From the NCBI GenBank assembly GCA_003561325.1, contig PWWY01000059.1, positions 1-7,671 of the forward strand: DNA of 7,671 bases. The letters are read 5' to 3'. Source of the DNA: Syntrophomonadaceae bacterium (lineage in GTDB: Bacteria; Bacillota; Dethiobacteria; DTU022; UBA8154). Below the pieces are notes generated by a model. That model worked only from the letters and a program-made list of their open reading frames with translations. It was not told the origin of the DNA and ran no database searches. Of this stretch, positions 1 through 6,493 are shown in pieces; the first letter of the stretch is position 1; the number at the start of each line of letters is the position of its first letter. The translations under genes were made by a program, and so were the position numbers.

Positions 1-282
1 CTGGCCCTGGCTGCCCGCCTGGCTCGCCGCTTGAACCTGCTTCAAGACCTGGATGAGCAGCGAATCATCCGCATCGTCCGTTGGTTGGGCCCGCCTGCCG
101 CTCCCGGCTTTTTGACCCGGGATAGCCTGCTGCAGGCACTGCAGTTTGACAAAAAGAGGGAGGGAGTGGACTCCATTTTCGTTTTGCCCGAAACGATCGG
201 GCGCGTGAGCTTTTACCGTTCTCCTCCCCTGGATGCTCTCCGGGCCACCTTTGATGATTTTCTTCAAGGTCGACTGGCGTAA
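1..282 (+). CDS. aroB: 3-dehydroquinate synthase, C-terminal fragment (5' end outside window)
   Basis: The reading frame is open from the first base and ends at TAA 280-282, so only about 93 C-terminal residues are seen. The product would convert DAHP to 3-dehydroquinate, the second step of the shikimate pathway, in the cytoplasm with NAD and a divalent metal. The visible part matches the end of the AroB family: an arginine-rich helix (AARLARR), a connecting helix with DEQRI, then the family's C-terminal block LLQALQFDKKREG followed by FVLPETIGRV, where the DKK and the 'VLP..IG' turn are typical. The metal-binding Glu/His residues and the NAD site lie upstream and cannot be checked. A TTG at 31 is an internal codon, not a start. 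It is followed by a 235-base gap, a weak hairpin and a new promoter, so it probably belongs to an upstream transcription unit. A related sugar-phosphate cyclase is a less likely alternative. Confidence 0.8.
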   Translation: MALAARLARRLNLLQDLDEQRIIRIVRWLGPPAAPGFLTRDSLLQALQFDKKREGVDSIFVLPETIGRVSFYRSPPLDALRATFDDFLQGRLA

Positions 283-289
283 CCGCTCC

Positions 290-309
290 GGGGTTAAATG
301 AAACCCTTT
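290..309 (+). terminator. Weak hairpin after aroB, possible inefficient terminator
   Basis: GGGTT at 291-295 can pair with AACCC at 302-306 (extendable by a G-T pair) across a six-base loop, eight bases after the aroB stop. Only three T residues follow, so intrinsic termination would be poor. It also overlaps the -35 region of the promoter candidate just downstream. It could be a partial terminator, a regulatory hairpin or chance. Confidence 0.25.
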
Positions 310-335
310 GCAGGGAGAAGAAAAAAAGATACAAT
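307..335 (+). promoter_or_regulatory. Candidate sigma-A promoter for the HD-secD-secF operon
   Basis: The -10 box TACAAT at 330-335 matches five of six consensus bases. A -35-like TTTGCA at 307-312 lies 17 bases upstream (four of six matches to TTGACA), and the spacer is A-rich. Predicted transcription start is near 341-343. This would leave an untranslated leader of about 175 nt before the HD gene. Placement in the only long non-coding gap of the window and the good -10 support it, but no experimental start is known. Confidence 0.55.
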
Positions 336-517
336 AGGGCTATGAAGTTTAACCAGGCTTCGCTGCCGTTTCCCTGCCTGTCCAGAGCAAACATTGGATT
401 TACCTGCATCAAAAGGCGCGCAGGGGTTTTAGTAAAGTCGCCCCAACCTGTTTGACCGATCGTAGCCAGGGAGTTTTTGCAGGAGTATGATTTAAATCGA
501 AAAAGCGGGTGTTGAGG
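336..517 (+). other. Leader region upstream of the HD-domain gene, no clear gene
   Basis: Between the promoter and the HD gene there is no long reading frame. The word CAGGGAG or a close variant occurs at 311-317 (upstream, in the spacer), 421-426 (CAGGGG), 467-473 and 480-485 (CAGGAG); the last two form a tandem direct repeat separated by TTTTTG. A loose stem is possible between CAGG 421-424 and CCTG 447-450. I recognise no known riboswitch or T-box core. It may be a plain 5' leader, a protein-binding leader or a small RNA. Confidence 0.35.
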
Positions 518-1204
518 ATGAAAGATCAAAAAACTGAAAAAAAATTATTGACCCTGGAAGATGTCCAGGGACCCCCGGCCGTCGTCGCCTATATTCGCAA
601 AGCCAATGAGAACCTGGGTGTCCTGGGCTATACAGAACACGGGTTTCGACATACGGATATGGTGGCCCATACGGCCTACCGCGTGATCAAGGAAATGGGT
701 TTCAGCCAGCGAGAGGCCGAGCTGGCCGCCATCGCCGGTTACCTGCACGATATCGGCAACGTGGTGGAACGCAGCCATCACTACTACACCGGTTCGATCA
801 TCTCCATGGGACTGCTGCGTGAGATGGGCATGGATGAACTGGAAATTGCCGACGTCGCTGCGGCCATTGGGAATCACGATGAGATTAACGGCCGGCCGGT
901 CAGCAACGTTTCAGCTGCGGTTATCCTGGCGGATAAAGCCGACGTGCACCGTTCCCGGGTGCGCAACCGGGACTTTGCCACCTTTGATATTCACGACCGG
1001 GTAAACTATGCCGTGGAAGAATCGATGCTGGAGCTGGAGCCCGAGCGACGGATCATCACCTTGAAATTGAAGATCGATACCCAGATCAGCCGCGTCATGG
1101 AATACTTTGAAATTTTTCTCACCAGGATGATCCTGTGCCGCAGGGCGGCAGACTTTTTATCAGCCCGCTTTGCCCTGGTGATCAATGAAGCCCAGCTGCT
1201 GTAA
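518..1204 (+). CDS. HD-domain phosphohydrolase of unknown substrate
   Basis: A soluble protein of about 228 residues with an HD-type metal-dependent phosphohydrolase fold. Counting from the upstream GTG at 509, visible metal-site candidates are H48 (EHGFRH), H80-D81 (GYLHDIGN), H90/H91 after ERS, H123-D124 (GNHDE), and D142/D145 in ADKADVHRSR. A conserved C-terminal part contains FDIHDRVNYAVE and VMEYFEIFLTRM. As I know it, this family is conserved beside secD in many clostridia, but its substrate is not established; HD enzymes usually hydrolyse nucleotides or phosphoesters. Start choice is uncertain: ATG 518 is closest to where relatives begin, while GTG 509 would add MLR. Neither has a classical ribosome binding site (only GGGTG 507-511 before ATG 518), suggesting modest translation. 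An A8 run lies near the 5' end. It is the first gene behind the promoter and is followed 23 bases later by secD, so co-transcription is likely. Confidence 0.85.
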   Translation: MKDQKTEKKLLTLEDVQGPPAVVAYIRKANENLGVLGYTEHGFRHTDMVAHTAYRVIKEMGFSQREAELAAIAGYLHDIGNVVERSHHYYTGSIISMGLLREMGMDELEIADVAAAIGNHDEINGRPVSNVSAAVILADKADVHRSRVRNRDFATFDIHDRVNYAVEESMLELEPERRIITLKLKIDTQISRVMEYFEIFLTRMILCRRAADFLSARFALVINEAQLL

Positions 1205-1211
1205 GCCTCAG

Positions 1212-1218
1212 AAGGAGG
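1212..1218 (+). promoter_or_regulatory. Strong ribosome binding site that sets the secD TTG start
   Basis: AAGGAGG is a near-perfect Shine-Dalgarno sequence. It lies nine bases from TTG 1228 and twelve from GTG 1231. The spacing favours the TTG, although the two candidates differ by only one residue. Confidence 0.7.
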
Positions 1219-1227
1219 GATAGTTAT

Positions 1228-2460
1228 TTGGTGCGCAAAAAAAAGACGAAGACCGGGCGATTCATTTTTATCTTTTTATCCGTGCTGCTGGTTTCCGGGT
1301 CTATTTATTTCCTGGCCAACTGGGAGGATTACTTGAGGAAAGGCCTGGACCTGGAGGGCGGGGTCTATGTGCTCCTGGAGGCCCAGGTTGCAGAAGATGA
1401 AGACCTGGATCACGATGCCATTCAACGGGCCATGACCATCATCCGCAGCCGTATTGACGAGCTGGGCGTGGTGGAACCCACGTTGCAGCGGGAGGGTGAT
1501 AGGCGCCTGCGCATCGAGCTGCCGGGCATAGAAGACCAGGCCCAGGCCATGGAAGTGATCGGCCGCACGGCCCAGCTCACCTTCCGCAGCCCCGCAGGCG
1601 AAGATCTCCTAACGGGGGGCCACCTCAGGACAGCGTACTTTACCCGGGGGCAGTACAATGAGCCCCTGGTCGCCCTGGAGTTTGATACCGAGGGTGCCGC
1701 ACGATTTGCCCAGGCGACGAGAGAATTCCTGGGTGACGTGATCTACATCTACCTGGACGATGAAATTGTCTCGGCTCCCGTGGTGGAAAGCGTGATCGCC
1801 GATGGTAACGCCGTGATCACGGGCATCCCCACGGCAGAAGAAGCCAGGGATATTTCCATTATGCTGCGCTCGGGCGCCCTGCCCGTTGACCTGGTGGAGT
1901 TGGAAACGCGCTCGGTTGGTCCCGTCCTGGGGGAAAACGCGCTGCGCCTGAGTTTTTCTGCGGGGATCATTGGTTTGAGCATCGTGATGCTGTTCATGCT
2001 GTTTTTCTACCGCTTCGCCGGCCTGGTTGCCGACATCAGCCTTTTCGTTTACCTGGCCCTGGTTTTTGCCATCCTGGCCGCGGTGAACGCGACACTTACC
2101 CTCCCCGGGATCGCGGGATTGATCCTCTCCATCGGCATGGCCGTTGATGCCAATATCCTGATCTTCGAACGGATCAAGGAAGAGCTGGTCAGTGGAAAAA
2201 CAACCCTGGTGGCGATTAATTCCGGTTTTGAGCGGGCCTTCCGTGCCATTATTGATGCCAATATCACGACCGTGATCGCTGCCCTGGTGCTGTTTATCGT
2301 GGCCAGCGGCCCCGTGCGCGGCTTTGCTGTCGTCCTGTTGATCGGCATCCTCTGCAGTGTCTTCTCCGCGATATTCTTGACGCGATTCTTGCTGCGCCTG
2401 GCAGCGCGCTCCAAGATGATCAAAAGCCCGGCGTACCTGGGATTTAGGGGGGGGAGTTAA
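1228..2460 (+). CDS. secD: Protein translocase subunit SecD
   Basis: SecD works with SecF in the cytoplasmic membrane as an RND-like motor. It uses the ion gradient to pull and release proteins exported through SecYEG. The 410-residue length is usual for a Gram-positive or thermophile SecD. In order: a basic N-terminus (KKKTK), TM1 at about 11-30, the hallmark GLDLEGG at 39-45, a large extracellular P1 domain to about residue 235 including LDDEIVSAPV and the SGALPV...GPVLG linker, then five membrane segments at about 242-261, 264-286, 290-312, 341-360 and 364-392. The fourth transmembrane segment carries the conserved SIGMAVDANILIFERIKEE (301-319), whose Asp is implicated in proton movement. 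It starts with TTG behind a strong Shine-Dalgarno site and contains an A8 run at codons 4-6. The gene ends in an eight-G run (2447-2454) that also serves as the secF ribosome binding site. No yajC is in the window. Confidence 0.97.
   Translation: MVRKKKTKTGRFIFIFLSVLLVSGSIYFLANWEDYLRKGLDLEGGVYVLLEAQVAEDEDLDHDAIQRAMTIIRSRIDELGVVEPTLQREGDRRLRIELPGIEDQAQAMEVIGRTAQLTFRSPAGEDLLTGGHLRTAYFTRGQYNEPLVALEFDTEGAARFAQATREFLGDVIYIYLDDEIVSAPVVESVIADGNAVITGIPTAEEARDISIMLRSGALPVDLVELETRSVGPVLGENALRLSFSAGIIGLSIVMLFMLFFYRFAGLVADISLFVYLALVFAILAAVNATLTLPGIAGLILSIGMAVDANILIFERIKEELVSGKTTLVAINSGFERAFRAIIDANITTVIAALVLFIVASGPVRGFAVVLLIGILCSVFSAIFLTRFLLRLAARSKMIKSPAYLGFRGGS
2447..2456 (+). promoter_or_regulatory. G-run ribosome binding site for secF inside the end of secD
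   Basis: Eight consecutive G residues followed by AG give a GGAG Shine-Dalgarno core at 2453-2456, seven bases before the secF ATG. It lies within the last secD codons, so translation of the two genes is probably coupled. The homopolymer is also a possible slippage site. Confidence 0.6.
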
Positions 2461-2463
2461 GGT

Positions 2464-3390
2464 ATGCAAAAACCTAATTTTGATTTTTTACAGCACCGCA
2501 CCCGGGGATTCATTTTCTCCGGGGCTCTCATCCTCCTGGGGTTAATTTCCCTGCTCTTTAATGGCCTCAACCTGGGCATCGATTTTACCGGGGGGACGAT
2601 TTTGCACCTGCGCCTGGAAAGCGGCTACCAGATGGACGAAGTGCGCCAGGTCCTGGAGCCTTATGGGCTGGCGGGTGTGCCCCTGCAGCGGGTCGGACGG
2701 GCCGACGATCCTGCGGCCAATGAAGTGATTGTCAAGGCGCCTCACCTGGATGAACAGACCCGGCGGGAAGTCCTGGCCTCTTTCCAGGAACGCTGGACGG
2801 AGATGACGTCCCAGGATATTTTACGGGTTGATAACGTGGGCGCAGTCATCGGCAGGGAATTGACACGGGAAGCTTTTTTTGCGCTGTTGATCGCTGCCGC
2901 GGGCATGGTCCTCTACATCACGTTCAGGTTTGAATTCAAATTTGCCCTGGCGGCCATCCTGGCGCTGCTCCATGATGCGTTTCTGATTATCGCCGTGTTT
3001 TCCCTTTTCCAACTGGAAATAAACAGCCCGTTTATTGCCGCGGTTCTGACGATTATCGGTTACTCCATCAATGACACTATCGTGGTTTTCGACCGGGTTC
3101 GGGAGAACCTCAAGTATCGCAGGAAGCGAACCCTCAAGGAAATTGTGAACGACAGCATTAACGAGAACCTGGTTCGCTCCGTGAATACCTCCCTCACCAC
3201 GCTGGTCGTCTTGCTTTCACTGTTCATCGCGTTTAATTATTTTGTGGGAGGAATGGACCTGCGGCTCTTTGCCCTGGCCTTGTTGATCGGGATCGTGAGC
3301 GGAACGTATTCATCCATCTTCATTGCCAGCCCCGTCTGGTATGCCTGGCGGTCAAAGGATGAGAAGTACAGGGAAAAAGCTCCTGTGTAA
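2464..3390 (+). CDS. secF: Protein translocase subunit SecF
   Basis: SecF is the partner of SecD in the membrane motor that aids protein export. At 308 residues it has the normal length. TM1 is at about 16-33, followed by the hallmark LGIDFTGGT (38-44 core). A small extracellular P4 domain with DNVGAVIGREL follows at about 45-135, then membrane segments at about 137-153, 158-182, 186-208, 241-260 and 266-291. The conserved ND motif GYSINDTIVVFDRVRE (199-214) is intact, as is the cytoplasmic loop with LKEIVNDSINENL and RSVNTSLTT. The tail after the last helix is short and basic. The gene starts three bases after the secD stop and in the same frame, so the pair is one stop codon away from the fused SecDF seen in Bacillus. 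ATG 2464 is well supported by the preceding G-rich Shine-Dalgarno. Confidence 0.97.
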   Translation: MQKPNFDFLQHRTRGFIFSGALILLGLISLLFNGLNLGIDFTGGTILHLRLESGYQMDEVRQVLEPYGLAGVPLQRVGRADDPAANEVIVKAPHLDEQTRREVLASFQERWTEMTSQDILRVDNVGAVIGRELTREAFFALLIAAAGMVLYITFRFEFKFALAAILALLHDAFLIIAVFSLFQLEINSPFIAAVLTIIGYSINDTIVVFDRVRENLKYRRKRTLKEIVNDSINENLVRSVNTSLTTLVVLLSLFIAFNYFVGGMDLRLFALALLIGIVSGTYSSIFIASPVWYAWRSKDEKYREKAPV

Positions 3391-3411
3391 CCAGGTTAAT
3401 TAAAGGATAAT
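3384..3411 (+). promoter_or_regulatory. Possible weak internal promoter before the LapA-domain gene
   Basis: The secF-to-lapA gap (89 bases, AT-rich) contains GATAAT at 3406-3411, matching five of six -10 bases, but the -35 position (around TGTGTA 3384-3389) is poor. The gap shows no hairpin that would terminate transcription. This is a weak call, offered because the gap is longer than those between most of the other genes of the run. Confidence 0.25.
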
Positions 3412-3479
3412 TGGGACATAACAGCGAATTATGACAGGAGAAGTCGAGAATGTCATTAAACCCATGGAGGTGAACCCTT

Positions 3480-3944
3480 TTGAGCCAGTTTGGTGTAATT
3501 TTAGCCCTTATCTTTAGTTTAATCATTGCGATTTTTGCCATTGCCAACAACCAGCCTATTGAAGTGAACTACCTTTACGGCAAGGCGGAAGTTTCGGCGA
3601 TTGTCGTGATTCTCGGGGCGGCGATTTTGGGTGCGCTGGTGATCTTTCTGCTGAGCATGTTTCGACAGATCCGGATTAGTTTCCAGATCCGCAGCCTGCG
3701 CAATGAAGTGGAAAACTACAAAAGCAAGAACGCAGAGATGGAAAAAGAGCGGGAACGGCTCCTGGCCCAGGTGGAGCAGCTTTCTGAGCTTTCAGCGGGC
3801 GGGCAGATGGCCGTGACCGGGGAACAGGTCCAAGAGGAAGAAATTCCCGCCCAGGCCCTGCAGGGATCAGGGGAAAGCCCGGGTGATCATCATGCCCCTC
3901 AGGTTGATGCAGCGGGCGAAGAAGAGGATGAGGACCGTACCTGA
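3480..3944 (+). CDS. LapA/DUF1049-domain small membrane protein
   Basis: A 154-residue protein with two membrane helices at about 4-22 and 39-60, joined by a short loop with ANNQPIEVNYLYG, the typical turn of the LapA (lipopolysaccharide assembly protein A, DUF1049) domain. A charged coiled-coil-like helix follows at about 66-104 (RSLRNEVENYKSKNAEMEKERERL). The low-complexity acidic tail ends in GEEEDEDRT. In Gram-negative bacteria the LapA/LapB system controls LPS synthesis; a Gram-positive host should lack LPS, so the role here is unknown and the name describes only the domain. The start is TTG 3480, nine bases after GGAGG 3466-3470. An ATG at 3464 inside this site is in another frame. The gene lies between secF and recJ and ends 26 bases before recJ. 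The acidic tail differs in composition from the neighbouring genes and is probably fast-evolving. Confidence 0.82.
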   Translation: MSQFGVILALIFSLIIAIFAIANNQPIEVNYLYGKAEVSAIVVILGAAILGALVIFLLSMFRQIRISFQIRSLRNEVENYKSKNAEMEKERERLLAQVEQLSELSAGGQMAVTGEQVQEEEIPAQALQGSGESPGDHHAPQVDAAGEEEDEDRT

Positions 3945-3970
3945 GAAAGAAAGCGAGCATCGAAACGATC

Positions 3971-6445
3971 ATGGCAGCAACGGGACAACTGCATAAGCAC
4001 CACTGGCGCCTCTATCCTCAGCAGAAGAAGATCATGGAACAGCTGGCCTGGGGATTGGATATTCCAGGGCCCGTAGCCCAGGTATTGATGAACAGGGGAA
4101 TTAACACCGTAGAGGATGGAAAGCGTTTTTTAAATCCATGTCTTTCACGGCTTTATTCCCCTTTTTCCATGAAAGACATGGATCGCGCGGTGCTGCGGAT
4201 CCAACAGGCCCTAAACAAAGGTGAAAGAATTGCTGTCTACGGGGATTACGATGTCGACGGCGTAACCGCGACGGCGCTTTTGTATGATTTCTTAAAAGGA
4301 CTCCAGGGCGATGTGGTCAGCTATATTCCTCATCGACTGCACGAGGGCTACGGCCTGAATCTGCCGGCCTTAAAAGGGTTACAAGAACAGGGAGTGTCCC
4401 TGGTGATTACCGTGGACTGCGGCATCAGCTCCCGGGAAGAGATCGCGGGCGCGAAAGCATGGATGGTCGATGTCATCGTCACCGATCATCACCACCCCCC
4501 GGCGTGCCTGCCTGACGCTGCGGCGGTGGTTAATCCTTTGAGGCCGGACTGCGTTTATCCCTTCAAACAGCTGAGCGGGGTGGGCATTGCCTTTAAGCTG
4601 ATCCAGGGACTGGGAGAACAAGCGGGGGCCGATGCAGGGATCTGGGACTACCTGGACCTGGTTGCTCTGGGAACCATTGCCGATGTTTGTCCCCTGGTGG
4701 AGGAGAACCGCATCCTGGTTACATACGGTTTAGAAACGATGGAAAGAACACTGCGTCCCGGCATCCAGGCCCTTTGCCAGGCAGCGGGGTTAAGCCGGCC
4801 GACGCTCAACACGGATGATGTGGCTTATCTTCTCTCCCCCCGGTTGAATGCCGCGGGACGCCTGGGGGATGCAGATATAGCCTTGAACCTGCTGTTGATG
4901 AAGAACCTGGAAGAGGCCAGGCCTGTCGCCATGCACCTGCACCAGGAAAACAGCCGGAGACAAAAGCTGGAGGCCGATATCCTGGCCGAAGCCCATACGC
5001 TGGCGGAATATAGTTTTGGGGAAGATCCTGAAAGAAAGTTTCTCCTTTTGGCGCGGGAAGGATGGCACCAGGGCGTGCTGGGCATCGTAGCCAGCCGCAT
5101 GGCGGAGAAATATCGGCTTCCCGTGATGCTTCTCGCCCTGCAAGAGGGCCTGGGCCGGGGGTCAGGAAGAAGCGCGGGCGGCTTCAGCCTCATTGAAGCC
5201 CTGGAAAACTGCCAGGATCTCCTGTCCGGGTTTGGCGGTCATGACGCCGCAGCCGGTGTGACCGTGGAAGCCGGGGCAATCCCCGCCCTGGCTGCCTGCC
5301 TGGAACGGCAGGCCCGCCTTTATTTTGCCGGACAGGAGCCACAACCGGACCTTCTGCTTGACGCTTTGATTGAGCCCGAGGACTTAAACCCCGTACTGGT
5401 TCAGTGCCTGGATATGCTGGAACCCTTTGGTTATGGCAATCCCCGGCCTTTTTTCCTGGGGACCAACTGGTCCCTGGAGCACAAGAAAGAAGTAGGGAAA
5501 GGGAAAAAACACCTGCAGCTGCAGGTGAAAAAAAACGGCAAGCTTTTCCGCGGGATTTGTTTTAACGGAAAAACCAGGCTGGAAGAAGCGGATTTACTGA
5601 GAGAGATGGACCTGGTTTTTTCGGTTTCCTTTGACCGGTGGCGCGGCAGCGATGCCTTACAGCTGGAAATCCACCAGAGTGCTTATCGTGATGAATTTCC
5701 TGGAAAACCTTTCACCCTGGTTGATCGTCGGGGGGTTAAAGCGAAAAAACGGTACCTGGAGAGCCTGCTGGAAAAAAACGAAGCGGTTCTTGTGGTCGTG
5801 AACACCCATAAACGGTTGAAGCAGCTGCAGGACCAGTTCGGCGGCAGGGCGAACATTGTTTTCAGCCATCAGGGCGAGGTGCCTGCGCAAAGGGCGCTGG
5901 GAGACCCCGCTCACCTGGTGTTTTATGATTTGCCCCTGGGCGAAAACAAACTCCTCCGCCTGGTTGATCACCTGGTGCGGCTCGCTGCAGGGACGGAGAC
6001 GACCCGGATCCACCTGCTCTATCATGAACAAGACTACCAGGATAATTTGAAGCTCTTTGCCGCGACTCTCCCCTCCCTGGCCTCCATTGAGCAGGTTTTC
6101 CACCTGCTCCAGGAGATCACGGCAGGCCAACCGACCTCATGGCCCGGATTAACGAGACACCTGAGCCAGCGCCTGCCGTTCGCGCATACTTCCCACCTGC
6201 TGGAAAGCTGCCTCTCCCTCTTGAAACAAGCAGATTACATAACACCTGACCATGATGGTCTTTATCGCCTGCAGCCGCAAGAAACAGCAGACTATTGTTT
6301 GCTGTTAAAAGATGTGGCCGGGACGGAAGACTTTCTCCAGGTGAAAAAGCAATGGCAGCAGTCTATCGCCTGGCAGCGACACCTCCTGGAAGCACCGGGA
6401 GAAGAGATTGCCGCTAGGTTAGCAGGGTCGTCACCCGGGCGGTAG
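3971..6445 (+). CDS. recJ: Single-stranded-DNA-specific 5'-3' exonuclease RecJ
   Basis: RecJ degrades single-stranded DNA 5' to 3' in recombination (RecFOR route), mismatch repair and base-excision repair, using Mn2+/Mg2+. The DHH motifs are intact: GDYDVDG (91-97), VDCGIS (148-153), TDHHHPP with DHH at 172-174, ALGTIADVCPL (232-242) and SPRLNAAGRLGDA (289-301). The DHHA1 part follows with GWHQGVLGIVASR (364-376), GRGSGRS (395-401) and FGGHDAAAG (421-429). An OB-fold region spans roughly 460-575, after EPFGYGNPRPFF. The remainder, about 580-824, matches the long RecJ form of Firmicutes (C-terminal domain, compare the 786-residue Bacillus protein). It holds a Rossmann-like stretch (AVLVVVNTHKRL) and a winged-helix-like segment near 705-770. 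ATG 3971 fits because the family's N-terminal W (HHWRL) follows closely, but its ribosome binding site is weak, so translation may depend on the preceding gene. An 18-bp perfect palindrome lies inside the gene. Confidence 0.96.
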   Translation: MAATGQLHKHHWRLYPQQKKIMEQLAWGLDIPGPVAQVLMNRGINTVEDGKRFLNPCLSRLYSPFSMKDMDRAVLRIQQALNKGERIAVYGDYDVDGVTATALLYDFLKGLQGDVVSYIPHRLHEGYGLNLPALKGLQEQGVSLVITVDCGISSREEIAGAKAWMVDVIVTDHHHPPACLPDAAAVVNPLRPDCVYPFKQLSGVGIAFKLIQGLGEQAGADAGIWDYLDLVALGTIADVCPLVEENRILVTYGLETMERTLRPGIQALCQAAGLSRPTLNTDDVAYLLSPRLNAAGRLGDADIALNLLLMKNLEEARPVAMHLHQENSRRQKLEADILAEAHTLAEYSFGEDPERKFLLLAREGWHQGVLGIVASRMAEKYRLPVMLLALQEGLGRGSGRSAGGFSLIEALENCQDLLSGFGGHDAAAGVTVEAGAIPALAACLERQARLYFAGQEPQPDLLLDALIEPEDLNPVLVQCLDMLEPFGYGNPRPFFLGTNWSLEHKKEVGKGKKHLQLQVKKNGKLFRGICFNGKTRLEEADLLREMDLVFSVSFDRWRGSDALQLEIHQSAYRDEFPGKPFTLVDRRGVKAKKRYLESLLEKNEAVLVVVNTHKRLKQLQDQFGGRANIVFSHQGEVPAQRALGDPAHLVFYDLPLGENKLLRLVDHLVRLAAGTETTRIHLLYHEQDYQDNLKLFAATLPSLASIEQVFHLLQEITAGQPTSWPGLTRHLSQRLPFAHTSHLLESCLSLLKQADYITPDHDGLYRLQPQETADYCLLLKDVAGTEDFLQVKKQWQQSIAWQRHLLEAPGEEIAARLAGSSPGR
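5510..5527. repeat. Perfect 18-bp palindrome inside recJ
   Basis: CACCTGCAGCTGCAGGTG reads identically on both strands and encodes HLQLQV in the OB-fold region of RecJ. It is flanked by A-runs on both sides (A6 and A8 in the + strand), so it stands out from its surroundings. A functional site and a codon coincidence cannot be told apart from sequence alone. Confidence 0.6.
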
Positions 6446-6493
6446 CACAGAGCGCTGTTATCGCGGAAGTACCTCAAAGGAGAGCGGCACGGG
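6446..6493 (+). promoter_or_regulatory. recJ-rel spacer with rel ribosome binding site
   Basis: This 48-base spacer contains AAAGGAGAG; its GGAG core at 6479-6482 is eleven bases before ATG 6494 and seventeen before ATG 6500. I see no terminator, and no adenine phosphoribosyltransferase gene, which commonly sits between recJ and rel in Firmicutes. Confidence 0.6.

Noticed and set aside
421..450. Stem-loop CAGG/CCTG with inner GG/CC pairs in the leader, considered as a terminator or riboswitch element.
   Set aside because: The stem is short and bulged with a loop of about 16 bases, and no T-run follows, so it does not support a terminator call.
342..515. Small reading frame from ATG 342 with an in-frame TGA at 453-455 that continues to TGA 513-515; possible leaderless gene or selenocysteine recoding.
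   Set aside because: The ATG falls at the predicted transcription start with no ribosome binding site, the peptide shows no recognisable pattern, no SECIS-type hairpin is evident after the TGA, and the tail overlaps the HD gene start. Chance is the better explanation.
65..529. Minus-strand frame of 154 codons spanning the end of aroB and the leader.
   Set aside because: It overlaps a supported AroB fragment and the promoter, and its translation shows no domain-like pattern or ribosome binding site.
1609..2469. Long open frame (286 codons) on the minus strand opposite secD.
   Set aside because: It lies exactly opposite a clear SecD gene, its translation is low-complexity and polar with no family pattern, and such antisense frames are expected with strong C/G-ending codon bias.
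3431..3522. Short frame from ATG 3431 running into the LapA-domain gene in another frame; possible leader peptide.
   Set aside because: It has no ribosome binding site, no attenuator hairpin follows, and it simply reads through the Shine-Dalgarno region of the next gene.
5657..6130. Minus-strand frame of 157 codons opposite the C-terminal part of recJ.
   Set aside because: The + strand RecJ frame is continuous and family-like here; the antisense translation resembles no protein and is a shadow of codon bias.
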